From contig CAYGRM010000036.1 of NCBI GenBank assembly GCA_964352225.1, positions 1 through 28,698 of the forward strand: a DNA stretch of 28,698 nucleotides, in the 5' to 3' direction. Within the stretch, counting starts at the first letter, position 1. Each line of letters opens with the position of its first letter. A model generated the notes under the pieces. The model was not told the origin of the DNA. It saw only the letters and a program-made list of their open reading frames with translations, and searched no databases. This document shows, in pieces, positions 1 to 8,554 of the stretch. Both the position numbers and the translations under genes were made by a program. The DNA comes from CAJQQY01 sp964352225. Lineage in GTDB: Bacteria > Bacteroidota > Bacteroidia > Chitinophagales > Saprospiraceae.

Positions 1-266
1 ATATTAGTAGTTGATGGTTTTATTTCTTTCGAGGAAATATTTTTAGCGGGAACTTCGGGCGTAACTTTTCCGGGAACGATCGCTTCTTGAAGATCATTTT
101 TGGCTAATACTTTAGTTTCAGTTTGATTAGAGTTAACATCTGAGGTCGTTTGATTTTGTGGCGTCTCAGCGGTTGGATTAGTAGTAGCTGAATCATTGTT
201 TGATTTCGATTCTCCAGCACAGCTAAAAAGTAAGAAAAGAAAAGATACATAAAATAGATTTTTCAT
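1..266 (-). CDS. Lipoprotein, N-terminal part (runs off left edge)
   Basis: Read on the minus strand from the ATG at 264-266, an open frame runs uninterrupted for 88 codons to the window edge, so the C-terminus is missing. It begins MKNLFYVSFLFLLFSCAGES, a short signal peptide ending in a lipobox-like LFSC, so the Cys at residue 16 is the expected lipidated residue. What follows is low-complexity, rich in Ser, Asn, Thr and Gln (a typical flexible linker after a Bacteroidota lipoprotein signal), then a more ordinary stretch with a Pro/Lys-rich end. No catalytic domain is visible in the portion present, so the function is unknown. It is divergent from gldA. A lipoprotein is well supported; its role cannot be told. 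Confidence 0.72.
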   Translation of the reverse strand, partial: MKNLFYVSFLFLLFSCAGESKSNNDSATTNPTAETPQNQTTSDVNSNQTETKVLAKNDLQEAIVPGKVTPEVPAKNISSKEIKPSTTN

Positions 267-492
267 ATGAAATAGATTAAAAGTGAATGAGTGGTTTTGA
301 ATGTTAATAAAATAAGTTTCTCTTGGGATTTATTGTAAAAAGTAGTCTTAAAACTCCTAAAATGAGGGGTTGTTCACCTGTTTTGTGTTCAAATGTTTTG
401 AAACGGACTATCTAAACTTAGAAAGTCTACAAATTTAGATTTTTTAACTCAAAAAAATCTTTTCAGCTTCCTGACATATCATTTAAATACCT
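267..492. other. Non-coding divergent spacer
   Basis: No convincing gene lies between the lipoprotein start and the gldA promoter. The region holds an AT-rich inverted repeat, ATCTAAA (410-416) and TTTAGAT (434-440), followed by a T run. This looks terminator-like on the plus strand, but no plus-strand gene precedes it inside the window. A minus-strand TAAATTTG (430-437), matching the Bacteroidota -7 element, overlaps it and could serve the left lipoprotein gene, though no well-spaced -33 TTG was found. Confidence 0.4.
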
Positions 493-524
493 TTTTGTTG
501 CGGCAATGAAATTTACTACTTTTG
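493..524 (+). promoter_or_regulatory. Bacteroidota-type promoter of gldA
   Basis: TTTTG at 493-497 and TACTTTTG at 517-524 are separated by 19 nt. This matches the known Bacteroidota sigma-ABfr consensus TTTG / TAnnTTTG at its usual spacing. The start point would fall near 530, giving a leader of about 50 nt before the gldA ATG. Confidence 0.75.
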
Positions 525-578
525 CGATTCGTTTAAATCTGTCTATAGATTAAATTTGACAAATCACGAAATAGTAAG

Positions 579-1487
579 ATGTCAGTAAAAGTAGAGCAAT
601 TAACAAAAGTATATCAAACGCAAAAAGCTGTTGACCATATTTCCTTCGAAGCCAAGAAGGGAGAAGTGTTAGGATTTTTGGGACCAAATGGTGCTGGTAA
701 AACAACTACCATGAAAATCATTACTTGCTTCATTCCTCAAACGAATGGGAATGTGAGTGTGTGTGGTTACGATACCAAAGCTTCACCAATGGAAGTACGC
801 CAAAGGATTGGATATTTGCCAGAACATAATCCATTGTACAAGGATATGTATGTGAAAGAATATTTGAGTTTTGTAGGAGGCTTGCATAAAGTGTCCAATA
901 AAAAGCAAAAGGTAGCCGAAATGATTGAGCGAGTTGGACTTGGTCGAGAACAGCATAAATTAATTGGAGCACTTTCAAAAGGTTATCGGCAAAGGGTTGG
1001 ATTAGCACAGGCCATGTTGCATGATCCAGAGGTGTTGATTTTAGATGAGCCAACATCTGGTTTGGATCCCAATCAGTTAGTCGAAATTCGAAAACTAATC
1101 ATTGATTTAGGCAAAGAGAAGACGGTAATTTTTTCCACTCATATTATGCAAGAGGTGCAGGCTATTTGTGATCGAGTTTTGATTATTAATAGAGGGAAAG
1201 TAGTGGCGAATGATCCGGTGGAAGCTTTGGCAGATAGAATTTCAGGTTCGACGATTGTTACGGTAGAGTTTTTGGAAAAAACCCAAAAGGAGATTTTGAA
1301 AAAAATTACCAAAGCTAATTCCATAGAATCACTCGGAAATAACCAATGGAAATTATCCTCTGATTTAAAAGTGGATATTCGGAAGGATATTTTTGAATTT
1401 GCAGTACAAAATAATTTGACCTTGCTTGGAATGAAAAAAGAAATATATAGTGTGGAGGATGTTTTCCAAGAATTGACGAAGGATTAA
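579..1487 (+). CDS. gldA: GldA, gliding-motility ABC transporter ATPase
   Basis: Cytoplasmic ATPase of the GldA-GldF-GldG ABC system linked to gliding motility in Bacteroidota. The 302-residue protein has a Walker A GPNGAGKTT at residues 35-43, a Q-loop region, an ABC signature in the form LSKGYRQR rather than LSGGQ, and Walker B VLILDEPTSGLDP followed by a switch-region STH. The LSKGY variant is, to my knowledge, usual in GldA rather than a defect. A C-terminal extension of roughly 80 residues after the nucleotide-binding domain is also typical. The ATG is well placed behind a strong promoter. The permease gldF lies about 870 bp downstream with one unrelated gene in between; gldG follows. 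Function is assigned by family; the substrate of this transporter is not known. Confidence 0.93.
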   Translation: MSVKVEQLTKVYQTQKAVDHISFEAKKGEVLGFLGPNGAGKTTTMKIITCFIPQTNGNVSVCGYDTKASPMEVRQRIGYLPEHNPLYKDMYVKEYLSFVGGLHKVSNKKQKVAEMIERVGLGREQHKLIGALSKGYRQRVGLAQAMLHDPEVLILDEPTSGLDPNQLVEIRKLIIDLGKEKTVIFSTHIMQEVQAICDRVLIINRGKVVANDPVEALADRISGSTIVTVEFLEKTQKEILKKITKANSIESLGNNQWKLSSDLKVDIRKDIFEFAVQNNLTLLGMKKEIYSVEDVFQELTKD

Positions 1488-1555
1488 ATGAGTTGAGTGG
1501 TGGTCGTTTTTCGAGAGGATTAATTTGGATTTTGAAATTAAAATATAAAATCATA

Positions 1556-2314
1556 ATGAACGTAAAACGTCCATCGCAAAACGTTCAACCAAAAAAGACG
1601 AAATTGAAAAAAGTACTTGCCATTTTATCATTTTTATTTTTTGTAAATGCATTGTTACAAGCTCAAGGTGATACGGTATATTTGAGTAAAAATTTTAAAT
1701 TTCAGGATGGAGTGTTTTTGAGTTTTGAAGATTTTAGAAATAATACTCCTGCCTATCAATGGAAAGAAGTGGAAGTTGGAGTTCATTCTAATCCACAAAA
1801 CTTCTTAGCTCAAATGTATGGTTTAAGAGTTAAAAAAACAGAGCAAAGTGAAGAAGGAACTCGGAATTCAAGAAATATAAACTTGGATTCAATTTGGGGG
1901 ATTTGTCTAGATGGTATTCCATATATTCGATTGTCGAGAGAAGAACTAAATAAAGAAAATGTAGTTTTTGCAGGTCTCAGATTGCGAGGAAAGATCTGCT
2001 ATTATGAGTATGAAGAATATATTACTCAAAAGAAAGAAATGTCGGCTTACAATCCAGTTACTGGGCATCCTTTTCGAACGAGAAATGTCGATGTGAAGGT
2101 GAAGTTGATTCATAAAAATATGTTGCATTTTGAGACCGGTGAAACAGCCGTTTTTTCTAAAGAAAACTTTAAAGAGTGGATAAAAGATGATCAAAAATTA
2201 TATAAAACAGTTAATGATTTATCCCCTCAGGAAGTTGATGAAAAATTATTTAAATGTCTACTCATCTACGATGATCGGAATTTAGTCAAGGTGAGTAGAA
2301 AGCCAGGTAAGTAG
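1556..2314 (+). CDS. Hypothetical secreted protein between gldA and gldF
   Basis: The frame is open from a TTG at 1493, but the ATG at 1556 is preferred. It gives a 252-residue protein with a Lys-rich N-region and a hydrophobic stretch (about VLAILSFLFFVNALLQA) ending at a plausible signal peptidase I site before QGDTVY. The TTG start would put a separate, unrelated stretch ahead of that signal. The mature part has no Cys-anchored lipobox and no motif I recognise; it is mixed alpha/beta in character with many aromatic and charged residues. It sits 68 nt after gldA and 40 nt before gldF, so it is probably cotranscribed with the transporter genes. Exported is likely; function unknown. Confidence 0.8.
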   Translation: MNVKRPSQNVQPKKTKLKKVLAILSFLFFVNALLQAQGDTVYLSKNFKFQDGVFLSFEDFRNNTPAYQWKEVEVGVHSNPQNFLAQMYGLRVKKTEQSEEGTRNSRNINLDSIWGICLDGIPYIRLSREELNKENVVFAGLRLRGKICYYEYEEYITQKKEMSAYNPVTGHPFRTRNVDVKVKLIHKNMLHFETGETAVFSKENFKEWIKDDQKLYKTVNDLSPQEVDEKLFKCLLIYDDRNLVKVSRKPGK

Positions 2315-2354
2315 TTCATTCAAAGTTTAAAATTATTCAATCAGAATTAGATAT

Positions 2355-3086
2355 ATGTTAACAATTTTTTCAAAAGAAATAAACACGTTTTTTAGTTCGC
2401 TGATAGGTTATATTGCTATTGGGGTTTTTTTATTGGTGACGGGTTTGATGATGTTTGTTTTTCCAGATACCAGTTTACTAGATTACAATTATGCAACATT
2501 AGATCAATTGTTTTCGCTTGCTCCGATGATCTTTATGTTTTTGATTCCGGCGGTGACCATGCGAACGTTTGCCGAGGAAATTCAAACAGGAACAATTGAG
2601 TTGTTGGCAACTCGTCCGTTGAGAGATATTGAAATTATAATGGGAAAATACCTAGCGAATTTAACCCTCGTTTTGTTCGCACTTTTACCGACCCTATTGT
2701 ACTATTATACAGTTTATCAATTAGGTTCTCCAGTAGGAAATTTAGATTCGGGAGCCATCCAAGGAAGTTACATTGGATTATTTCTTTTGGCAGGAGTTTA
2801 TACTGCCATTGGAGTTTTTGCTTCGTCATTAATTGACAACCAAATTGTGTCATTTATCCTAGCAACCTTCCTTTGTTTTTTTATGTATTCAGGATTTCTA
2901 TTTATCAGTAAAATGCCATTCTTTTTTGGGACAACGGATACCATTGTACAAATGTTTGGTATTGATTATCACTATAGCTCGATTAGTCGAGGAGTAGTTG
3001 ATACGCGAGATCTAATTTATTTTATATCAATTATTGCGTTATTCATTGCGATGACTTTAGTGTCATTAGAAAAACGAAAATGGTAA
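2355..3086 (+). CDS. gldF: GldF, gliding-motility ABC transporter permease
   Basis: Membrane-spanning subunit partnering GldA. The 243-residue protein has about six hydrophobic segments (near residues 13-35, 54-70, 98-120, 139-157, 163-185 and 220-238) and the ABC-2 permease pattern. This includes the TFAEEIQTGTIELLATRPL stretch after the second segment, which is the cytoplasmic coupling region of this permease class. Length fits the GldF family. No good promoter was found in the 40-nt gap upstream, so expression from the gldA promoter is likely. Downstream it is separated from gldG by 262 nt that hold an inverted repeat and a separate gldG promoter. Confidence 0.92.
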   Translation: MLTIFSKEINTFFSSLIGYIAIGVFLLVTGLMMFVFPDTSLLDYNYATLDQLFSLAPMIFMFLIPAVTMRTFAEEIQTGTIELLATRPLRDIEIIMGKYLANLTLVLFALLPTLLYYYTVYQLGSPVGNLDSGAIQGSYIGLFLLAGVYTAIGVFASSLIDNQIVSFILATFLCFFMYSGFLFISKMPFFFGTTDTIVQMFGIDYHYSSISRGVVDTRDLIYFISIIALFIAMTLVSLEKRKW

Positions 3087-3110
3087 TTATTTTATAGGTT
3101 CTAAATGAAT

Positions 3111-3221
3111 TCATTTGGTCATAGATAAATAGTTATTAGGTTATTAAATTATTTTCAAAAGGGTACTTCAATAAATTGTACGACTAATAACTCATTAACC
3201 AATAACTTAATAACCAAATGA
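3111..3221. repeat. Imperfect inverted repeat of TTATT-type units
   Basis: The outer arms TCATTTGGT (3111-3119) and ACCAAATGA (3213-3221) are exact complements. Inside, each arm continues with degenerate units of the GGTTATT/AGTTATT kind (for example AGTTATTAGGTTATTA on the left, and AATAACTTAATAACC on the right). The arms pair imperfectly over about 35 nt around a central unpaired segment. The right arm read on the minus strand, TTGGTTATTAAGTTATTGG, closely matches the left arm of the element at 13429-13563. It lies between gldF and the gldG promoter and has no T-run of a normal terminator. Confidence 0.7.
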
Positions 3222-3296
3222 GATCAGCTAGAATCTTTTTATAACTGTTAATGTTAAAATTTGGATAGTTGAAATTGACTAATTTATATGTAAGGG

Positions 3297-3330
3297 TTTG
3301 ATATTGAGTGATTTATGAAGTTTAATTTTG
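3297..3330 (+). promoter_or_regulatory. Candidate promoter of gldG
   Basis: TTTG at 3297-3300 and a perfect TAnnTTTG element, TAATTTTG, at 3323-3330 are separated by 22 nt, within the range seen for Bacteroidota promoters. An alternative -33 TTG at 3304-3306 would give 16 nt. The start point would be close to 3336, giving a leader of only about 13 nt before the gldG ATG. Confidence 0.55.
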
Positions 3331-3348
3331 TATAATTATTTATTTTAA

Positions 3349-5052
3349 ATGAGTAGTAATAATAAAAGAAATCAGAGTTTATTGCAGTTGGGCTTATTTG
3401 CAGGAGTATTGTTATTTATCAATGTACTTGGAAATACTTTCTACAATTATTATGATTTGACGGAAGATAAAAGATTTACCTTGACAGAAGCTTCAGTCAA
3501 TTTGATGGAAGACATGAGGGAAGTCGTTTATGTAAAAGTATTGTTAGAAGGTGAGTTTGGAGGAGCTTATAAACGATTGCAAAATTCCGTAAGAGAATTG
3601 TTAGATGATTATCGTAGCATCTCCCCAAACTTGGAATATGACTTTGAAAATCCATTAGAAGGTTCGGTCGAGGAGATCAATGCGAGAAAAGAATTGTATG
3701 CCAAAAGTGGTATTTATCCAATTAACTTGAAAGAACAGACTAGTGACTCAAAGAAAGAACAATTGACTTATCCATACGCCTTAATTTTTTATCAAGGACG
3801 TGAAACTGCGGTTAACTTATTGGAAAATAATGTTCCCGGGATGAACCCTGAGTTGGTGATCAATAATTCCATTAGCTTACTAGAATACAAAATCACAGGA
3901 GCAATTAATAAGTTGATGACGGTCAAAAAACCTATTGTACTTTATACCACAGGGCACCAAGAATTAAATCCGATTCAAACTGCTGATCTCGATGCTGAGA
4001 TGATTAAATCTTATGATATTAATCGAATCAATTTAGATAGTGTAGTTCAAATTGATTCAGAAGTAGATGTGCTTATCGTAGCAAAACCCATTCAACCATT
4101 TTCTGAAAAAGATAATTTTAAAATTGATCAATACGTGATGAATGGAGGACGTGTTTTATGGTTGTTGGACAAAGTAGATGCAAGTATTGATAGCATGCGA
4201 ATTACAGGTCAACATTTAGCGATGCCAATGGAGTTGAATTTAGATCGGCTTCTATTTAAATATGGAGCTAGAGTTCAACCAAATTTGGTGATGGATTTAG
4301 AATGTACTCCCATTGCTTTGCAAACTGGAGTAATCGGAGATAAGCCGCAATTCGAATTATTTCCGTGGTATTTTTACCCAAGAGTTTCCTCCCGGTCTGA
4401 TCATCCGATTGCTAAAAGTATTGATCGGGTAAACCTCTTTTTTCCCAGCTATATAGATACCATTGAGACTCGTGGTGGTGAGGTTTCAAAAGAAGTTATT
4501 CTTACCACTTCTGACTATAGCCGTTATCAAAGAGTGCCTGTAAATTTAACTTTTGAAATATTAAGAGACCAACCTAATCCTGATCTTTATAATAAGCAGA
4601 ATTTACCATTGGCAGTTTTGTTGGAAGGTACATTTCCCTCTGAGTACGAAAACCGAGTGACTGAATCCATGCTCTCGGGGCTGAGAGAATTAAATATTGA
4701 ATATAAAAAAGTCAGCGAACCCACTCGAATGATGGTGGTGGCGGATGGGGATATTGCTATCAGTAGTTTAGATCGTCAAACGCAAAAACCTTTGCCACTT
4801 GGATTAAATCCTTTTGATAAATATCAGTACGCCAACAAACAATTTTTAATGAATTCCATCGAGTATTTGCATAATGATAAAGGAGTTATAGAAGCAAGAG
4901 GAAAAGAAGTTAAATTACGTTTGCTAGATCGAGTCAAAGCAAAAGAAGAAAAAACAAAATGGCAAATGATCAATATTTTAATCCCGATAATTGGCTTGGC
5001 TTTTTTTGGAATTATTTATAATTGGATACGACGTAGAAGGTACGCTTCGTAA
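3349..5052 (+). CDS. gldG: GldG, gliding-motility ABC transporter auxiliary subunit
   Basis: Third component of the GldAFG system, with a large extracytoplasmic domain of the ABC_transp_aux type. The 567-residue protein has an N-terminal membrane anchor (about residues 13-30, LGLFAGVLLFINVLGNTF), and then the family-typical NYYDLTEDKRFTLTEAS. A long soluble region follows (with the PIVLYTTGHQELNP stretch near residue 195 and the NGGRVLWLLD stretch near 265). A C-terminal transmembrane helix (about 541-558) ends in a basic RRRR tail. Two-ended anchoring is the normal GldG layout. It has its own promoter signal and is followed after 67 nt by the DUF4340 gene. Family call is firm; the transported substrate is unknown. 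Confidence 0.93.
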   Translation: MSSNNKRNQSLLQLGLFAGVLLFINVLGNTFYNYYDLTEDKRFTLTEASVNLMEDMREVVYVKVLLEGEFGGAYKRLQNSVRELLDDYRSISPNLEYDFENPLEGSVEEINARKELYAKSGIYPINLKEQTSDSKKEQLTYPYALIFYQGRETAVNLLENNVPGMNPELVINNSISLLEYKITGAINKLMTVKKPIVLYTTGHQELNPIQTADLDAEMIKSYDINRINLDSVVQIDSEVDVLIVAKPIQPFSEKDNFKIDQYVMNGGRVLWLLDKVDASIDSMRITGQHLAMPMELNLDRLLFKYGARVQPNLVMDLECTPIALQTGVIGDKPQFELFPWYFYPRVSSRSDHPIAKSIDRVNLFFPSYIDTIETRGGEVSKEVILTTSDYSRYQRVPVNLTFEILRDQPNPDLYNKQNLPLAVLLEGTFPSEYENRVTESMLSGLRELNIEYKKVSEPTRMMVVADGDIAISSLDRQTQKPLPLGLNPFDKYQYANKQFLMNSIEYLHNDKGVIEARGKEVKLRLLDRVKAKEEKTKWQMINILIPIIGLAFFGIIYNWIRRRRYAS

Positions 5053-5073
5053 TTTTTTTTAAGAAAAAATCTT

Positions 5074-5102
5074 TGACAAATTTCAAATATAAACGTTTGT
5101 CA
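5074..5102. repeat. Short inverted repeat upstream of DUF4340 gene
   Basis: TGACAAA (5074-5080) and TTTGTCA (5096-5102) are exact complements around a 15-nt spacer, immediately before the DUF4340 start. It could be an operator or a small leader hairpin. It overlaps a weak promoter-like pair (TTTG at 5072-5075 and AACGTTTG at 5092-5099), so both readings are tentative. Confidence 0.35.
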
Positions 5103-5119
5103 TAATCAAATAGATAAAA

Positions 5120-6154
5120 ATGAAAAGAACATTAGTCCTACTAATTTTATTTGTGTTGCTTGGTGCTGGAGCATATTATTTGATGGAAAATCAAGATAAA
5201 TCTTCCACTACTTCTTGGAATGAGAATGGTGATTTTGCTATTGAAAATGTGGATGATATTTATAAGATATTCATCGCCGATAAACAGAATTACAAAGTTT
5301 TGTTAGAAAGAAAAAATGGTTATTGGACATACAATAAGAAATTTAAAGCGAAGCAAACTTCTATCGACGATCTGTTAAATACTATCCAAGGAGTACGAAT
5401 GAAGTACACCACACCTCGAGGTGCTGAAAATCAAATGCGGAAAAATTTAGCTACCTCAGGTGTCAAAGTTGAAATCTATGATAAGAACGACAATAAAATG
5501 AAAGTCTATTATGTCGGAGGTGCCACCGCAAATAGTCTTGGAACCTATTATATCATGGAAGGAGCAACTGAACCTTATGTGATGCATATTCCTTCTTTTC
5601 AAGGAATGTTAAAGGGAAAGTTTTTGAAGCAAGAAGATGACTGGAAAGACTTAATGATGTTTGGAGAGCAAGTAGAGGAAATAAAATCGGTCTCGGTGGA
5701 TTATCCAAAACAGAAAAGTAAATCTTTTAAAATTGAAAGAAGTGCTGAGGGGGAGTATGATGTTAAGCCATTTTATGAAGTAACTCCTGAAATCACCAAA
5801 CCGGTTATTAATGCTGCGGTAGAAAAATACTTGATTGGATATAGTGTCTTAATGGCCGAAGCTTTTGAAAATGTTAACCCTAACCGAGATTCTATTGAAA
5901 AGACTTTACCTTTTGTTTCCATCTCCGTAACTGATATAAAGGGAGAAACAAAAACGGCTAAACTTTTTCCCATTCCTCAATTAGATCAATATGGAAATCC
6001 CGTTTTGAATACAGGAGTTGGCATGAACGGGAAGCAAACCATTTATCGATATTTTGCTGATTACAAAGATCAATATGGAGAAAGTTTTAGATTAGTTCAG
6101 CATCGAAATTTCGAACGTTTGTTTTGGAGTTACGATTACTTTTTCCCACAATAA
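5120..6154 (+). CDS. DUF4340 domain protein, GldG partner
   Basis: The 344-residue protein has a single N-terminal membrane segment (about residues 4-22, TLVLLILFVLLGAGAYYLM) and a long extracytoplasmic part. It matches the DUF4340 pattern: an early IENVDDIYKIFIADKQN repeat-like beta unit, a YWTYNKKFKAKQTSIDDLLNTI segment, and later the VSVDYPKQKSKSFKIERS unit that repeats the same theme. DUF4340 proteins are widely encoded next to GldG-like ABC auxiliary proteins, and here it follows gldG by 67 nt. I infer that it works in the same envelope complex; its biochemical role is not established. It has no catalytic motif that I can see. Confidence 0.83.
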   Translation: MKRTLVLLILFVLLGAGAYYLMENQDKSSTTSWNENGDFAIENVDDIYKIFIADKQNYKVLLERKNGYWTYNKKFKAKQTSIDDLLNTIQGVRMKYTTPRGAENQMRKNLATSGVKVEIYDKNDNKMKVYYVGGATANSLGTYYIMEGATEPYVMHIPSFQGMLKGKFLKQEDDWKDLMMFGEQVEEIKSVSVDYPKQKSKSFKIERSAEGEYDVKPFYEVTPEITKPVINAAVEKYLIGYSVLMAEAFENVNPNRDSIEKTLPFVSISVTDIKGETKTAKLFPIPQLDQYGNPVLNTGVGMNGKQTIYRYFADYKDQYGESFRLVQHRNFERLFWSYDYFFPQ

Positions 6155-6176
6155 GTCTTGATTTTTCAATTTTTAT

Positions 6177-7421
6177 ATGAAAAAAATATACCTCCCGATT
6201 CTACTTCTCTTGGCAGTTTTTCTTTTTCAAAGTGCTCATCCTACTATGGAATGGGGATTCTTTGGACATCGAAAAATCAATCGGATGGCTGTTTTTACCT
6301 TGCCTCCAGATATGATAATTTTTTATAAAAAAAATATAGAATACGTCACCGATCATGCCGTTGATCCTGATAAAAGAAGATATGCAACAAAGCATGAAGC
6401 CGTTCGACATTATATTGATTTAGATATTTGGGGGGAGTATCCATTTGAGGATTTTCCTCGAACTCAGATGGGAGCGTTGATGAAATACACAGATATTTTT
6501 ATCATTGATAAACGAAGTGATACCACTCAAATATTGGGAAATGACCTACGCTTAGATGAGGACGATAATTATATCAAATTTAAATATCTTAAAAATAAAG
6601 AAGTCGTCATTCCTAAAAGGAAGTTCCAATCTTTCTTTTGTAACAATATACTTCCAAAATATTATGATGATGTTTGGGAAGTGAATTTGGATAGTTTTCA
6701 ATTATATTTTGATGAATTTTTTCCAACCGATAAAGGGTATAAAATCATTGCTGAAGATAAATTTTCAGAATATGGAGTATTGCCTTTCCATTTGATGCGC
6801 ATGCAAAATAAATTGACTCAAGCATTTGAAAATAAGGATACTAAATCAATTTTACGCCTCTCTGCTGATTATGGACATTATATTGGAGATGCTCATGTTC
6901 CCTTGCACACAACTGAAAATTATAATGGCCAATTGACTAATCAGAATGGGATTCATGCCTTTTGGGAAAGTAGGATTCCTGAATTATTTGCTGAGGAAGA
7001 ATATGATTTTTTTGTAGGTAAAGCGGAATATGTTGAAAATAAAGTGGATTATTTTTGGGATATTATTTTGGCTAGCCATCAGTTAGTAGATAGTGTTTTG
7101 CTAATTGAAGCAGATTTGGTGAAAAGGTTTCCAGAGGATAAACAGTTTTGTTTTGACAACCGAAATGACCAAACTGTTCGGACACAATGTCGAGCATTCG
7201 CCAAAGCATATTCTGATCGAATGAAAGGAATGGTAGAAGAAAGAATGACTAACTCAGTTTATGCTTTAGGAAGTTTGTGGTATACTGCTTGGGTAGATGC
7301 CGGGCAGCCTGATTTGTCTAATTTAGGAAATTCAGAATTAACAGAAGCAGAGAAAAAGGAATTAGAAGAATTAGAAAATTCCGTTCGGAGCGGAGAAGTT
7401 AAAGGACGAGAGCATAATTAA
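6177..7421 (+). CDS. S1/P1 nuclease / zinc-dependent phospholipase C-fold protein
   Basis: The 414-residue protein carries an N-terminal signal peptide (hydrophobic residues about 4-19) and is expected outside the cytoplasm. Likely trinuclear-zinc ligands of the S1/P1 nuclease and phospholipase C fold are visible in order: W26 and H31 in WGFFGH, D59 in the ATDHAVDPDKRRY region (approximate), H79 in the HYIDLD region (approximate), H234, D238 and H244 in HYIGDAHVPLH, and H260 in HAFWE. The HxxxDxHxPLH and HxxWE motifs are diagnostic of the fold. Sequence alone does not decide between nuclease, phosphatase and phospholipase activity; related Bacteroidota proteins are usually labelled phospholipase C-like. 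The C-terminus ends in a Glu-rich tail. It follows the DUF4340 gene by 22 nt, so cotranscription is likely. Confidence 0.82.
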   Translation: MKKIYLPILLLLAVFLFQSAHPTMEWGFFGHRKINRMAVFTLPPDMIIFYKKNIEYVTDHAVDPDKRRYATKHEAVRHYIDLDIWGEYPFEDFPRTQMGALMKYTDIFIIDKRSDTTQILGNDLRLDEDDNYIKFKYLKNKEVVIPKRKFQSFFCNNILPKYYDDVWEVNLDSFQLYFDEFFPTDKGYKIIAEDKFSEYGVLPFHLMRMQNKLTQAFENKDTKSILRLSADYGHYIGDAHVPLHTTENYNGQLTNQNGIHAFWESRIPELFAEEEYDFFVGKAEYVENKVDYFWDIILASHQLVDSVLLIEADLVKRFPEDKQFCFDNRNDQTVRTQCRAFAKAYSDRMKGMVEERMTNSVYALGSLWYTAWVDAGQPDLSNLGNSELTEAEKKELEELENSVRSGEVKGREHN

Positions 7422-7483
7422 TCATGCTTAATGTAGAATCGATAAGCAAGATTTAATAATTTAGAATTTACAAAACGAAAAAC

Positions 7484-8461
7484 ATGAATTTATTTAGTGG
7501 CCAAGTTGGTCTTGCATTGAAAGGAATGGCGATGGGAATTGCAGAAGTAATTCCGGGAGTTTCGGGAGGAACAATTGCATTTATCACAGGTATTTATGAA
7601 AAATTAATCAACACGATAAAAGCCTTTGGTCCATCATTAGTTGGTGTTTTTCAAAAAGATGGAATTAGTGGAGTTTGGAAAGAAGTGAATGGTAATTTTT
7701 TAGTTGCCTTATTGGTCGGAATGGCTGGGGGAGTAGTGATTGGCGTTTTTGGAGTCACCCATTTATTAGAAACTTACCCGCAGCATCTGTGGGGATTTTT
7801 CTTTGGATTAATTATCGCATCGGCGATTTATATCGGCAAGCAAGTAGGGAAGTGGGGCGCACTTGAGATTGTAGGTTTATTGATCGGAACAGTCGTCGCA
7901 TATTATATCACTATTGCAAGTCCTGCGAGTGGAAATGAGGCATTGTGGTTCGTCTTTCTATCTGGAATGATTGCGATTTCAGCTTTGATTTTGCCAGGGA
8001 TTTCGGGAAGTTTTATTTTGTTATTGATGGGTATGTACACTTTTATAATTCCAAAAGTAAAAGAGGCATTGACAACATTTAGTAGTGAGAGTTTAATCAT
8101 CACAGGTGTTTTTGCCCTTGGGTGTTTGGTTGGAATTACATCAATATCTAGAGTGATTTCCTGGATGTTTGATCATTATAAGAATGTGACTTTAGCAGTT
8201 TTAACGGGCTTTATGGTAGGGTCATTAAATAAAGTTTGGCCTTGGAGAAATACTACTCAATGGATTGATAAAGAGTCAGGAGAAATTTTGACAAATATTG
8301 AAAATTATGTCACTCCAGATAATTTAAAAATCTTAAAAGAGGTAAGTGTTTTACCCAATAGTTTTATTGGAGAACCACACTTGATTCCAGTTTTGATTTT
8401 GATGGTAGTTGGATTTATTGCTGTTTTTGGGATGGAAAAATTAGGAAGCAAAAGTGCATAG
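7484..8461 (+). CDS. DUF368 family undecaprenyl-phosphate transporter-like protein
   Basis: Integral membrane protein of 325 residues and about 8-9 hydrophobic segments. Two internally related re-entrant-type motifs are visible, EVIPGVSGGTIAFITGIYE (about residues 21-39) and LILPGISGSFILLLMGMY (about 167-184), the hallmark of DUF368. Members of this family (PopT) have been shown to return undecaprenyl phosphate, the lipid carrier for peptidoglycan and O-antigen, across the cytoplasmic membrane. The same job is inferred here. It is the last gene of the plus-strand run from gldA and is closed by a strong terminator. The family call is firm; the exact substrate is inferred. Confidence 0.88.
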   Translation: MNLFSGQVGLALKGMAMGIAEVIPGVSGGTIAFITGIYEKLINTIKAFGPSLVGVFQKDGISGVWKEVNGNFLVALLVGMAGGVVIGVFGVTHLLETYPQHLWGFFFGLIIASAIYIGKQVGKWGALEIVGLLIGTVVAYYITIASPASGNEALWFVFLSGMIAISALILPGISGSFILLLMGMYTFIIPKVKEALTTFSSESLIITGVFALGCLVGITSISRVISWMFDHYKNVTLAVLTGFMVGSLNKVWPWRNTTQWIDKESGEILTNIENYVTPDNLKILKEVSVLPNSFIGEPHLIPVLILMVVGFIAVFGMEKLGSKSA

Positions 8462-8494
8462 TTGAATTCTTTTCTGTTTTGTGTCTTGTCCTAA

Positions 8495-8538
8495 AATAAA
8501 AAGCCTCAAATTATTTAATTAATTTGAGGCTTTTTATT
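8495..8538. terminator. Bidirectional intrinsic terminator
   Basis: A 19-bp stem pairs 8495-8513 with 8520-8538 around a 6-nt loop. Its core is GCCTCAAATTA with TAATTTGAGGC, flanked by A5 and T5 tracts. It lies between the convergent DUF368 and TerC genes and can stop transcription from both sides. Confidence 0.9.
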
Positions 8539-8554
8539 TCCATTTTTTTCTTTA

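Noticed and set aside
730..1056. Open frame on the minus strand inside gldA
   Set aside because: It lies wholly inside a well-supported gene with intact ATPase motifs, and its protein has no family character.
579..1487. Degenerate ABC signature (LSKGY instead of LSGGQ) as a sign of an inactive ATPase
   Set aside because: The variant is typical of GldA proteins, and Walker A, Walker B and the switch His are intact.
1493..1555. TTG start 21 codons ahead of the gene between gldA and gldF
   Set aside because: It would place a separate, unrelated stretch ahead of a clear signal peptide; ATG at 1556 gives a normal exported protein.
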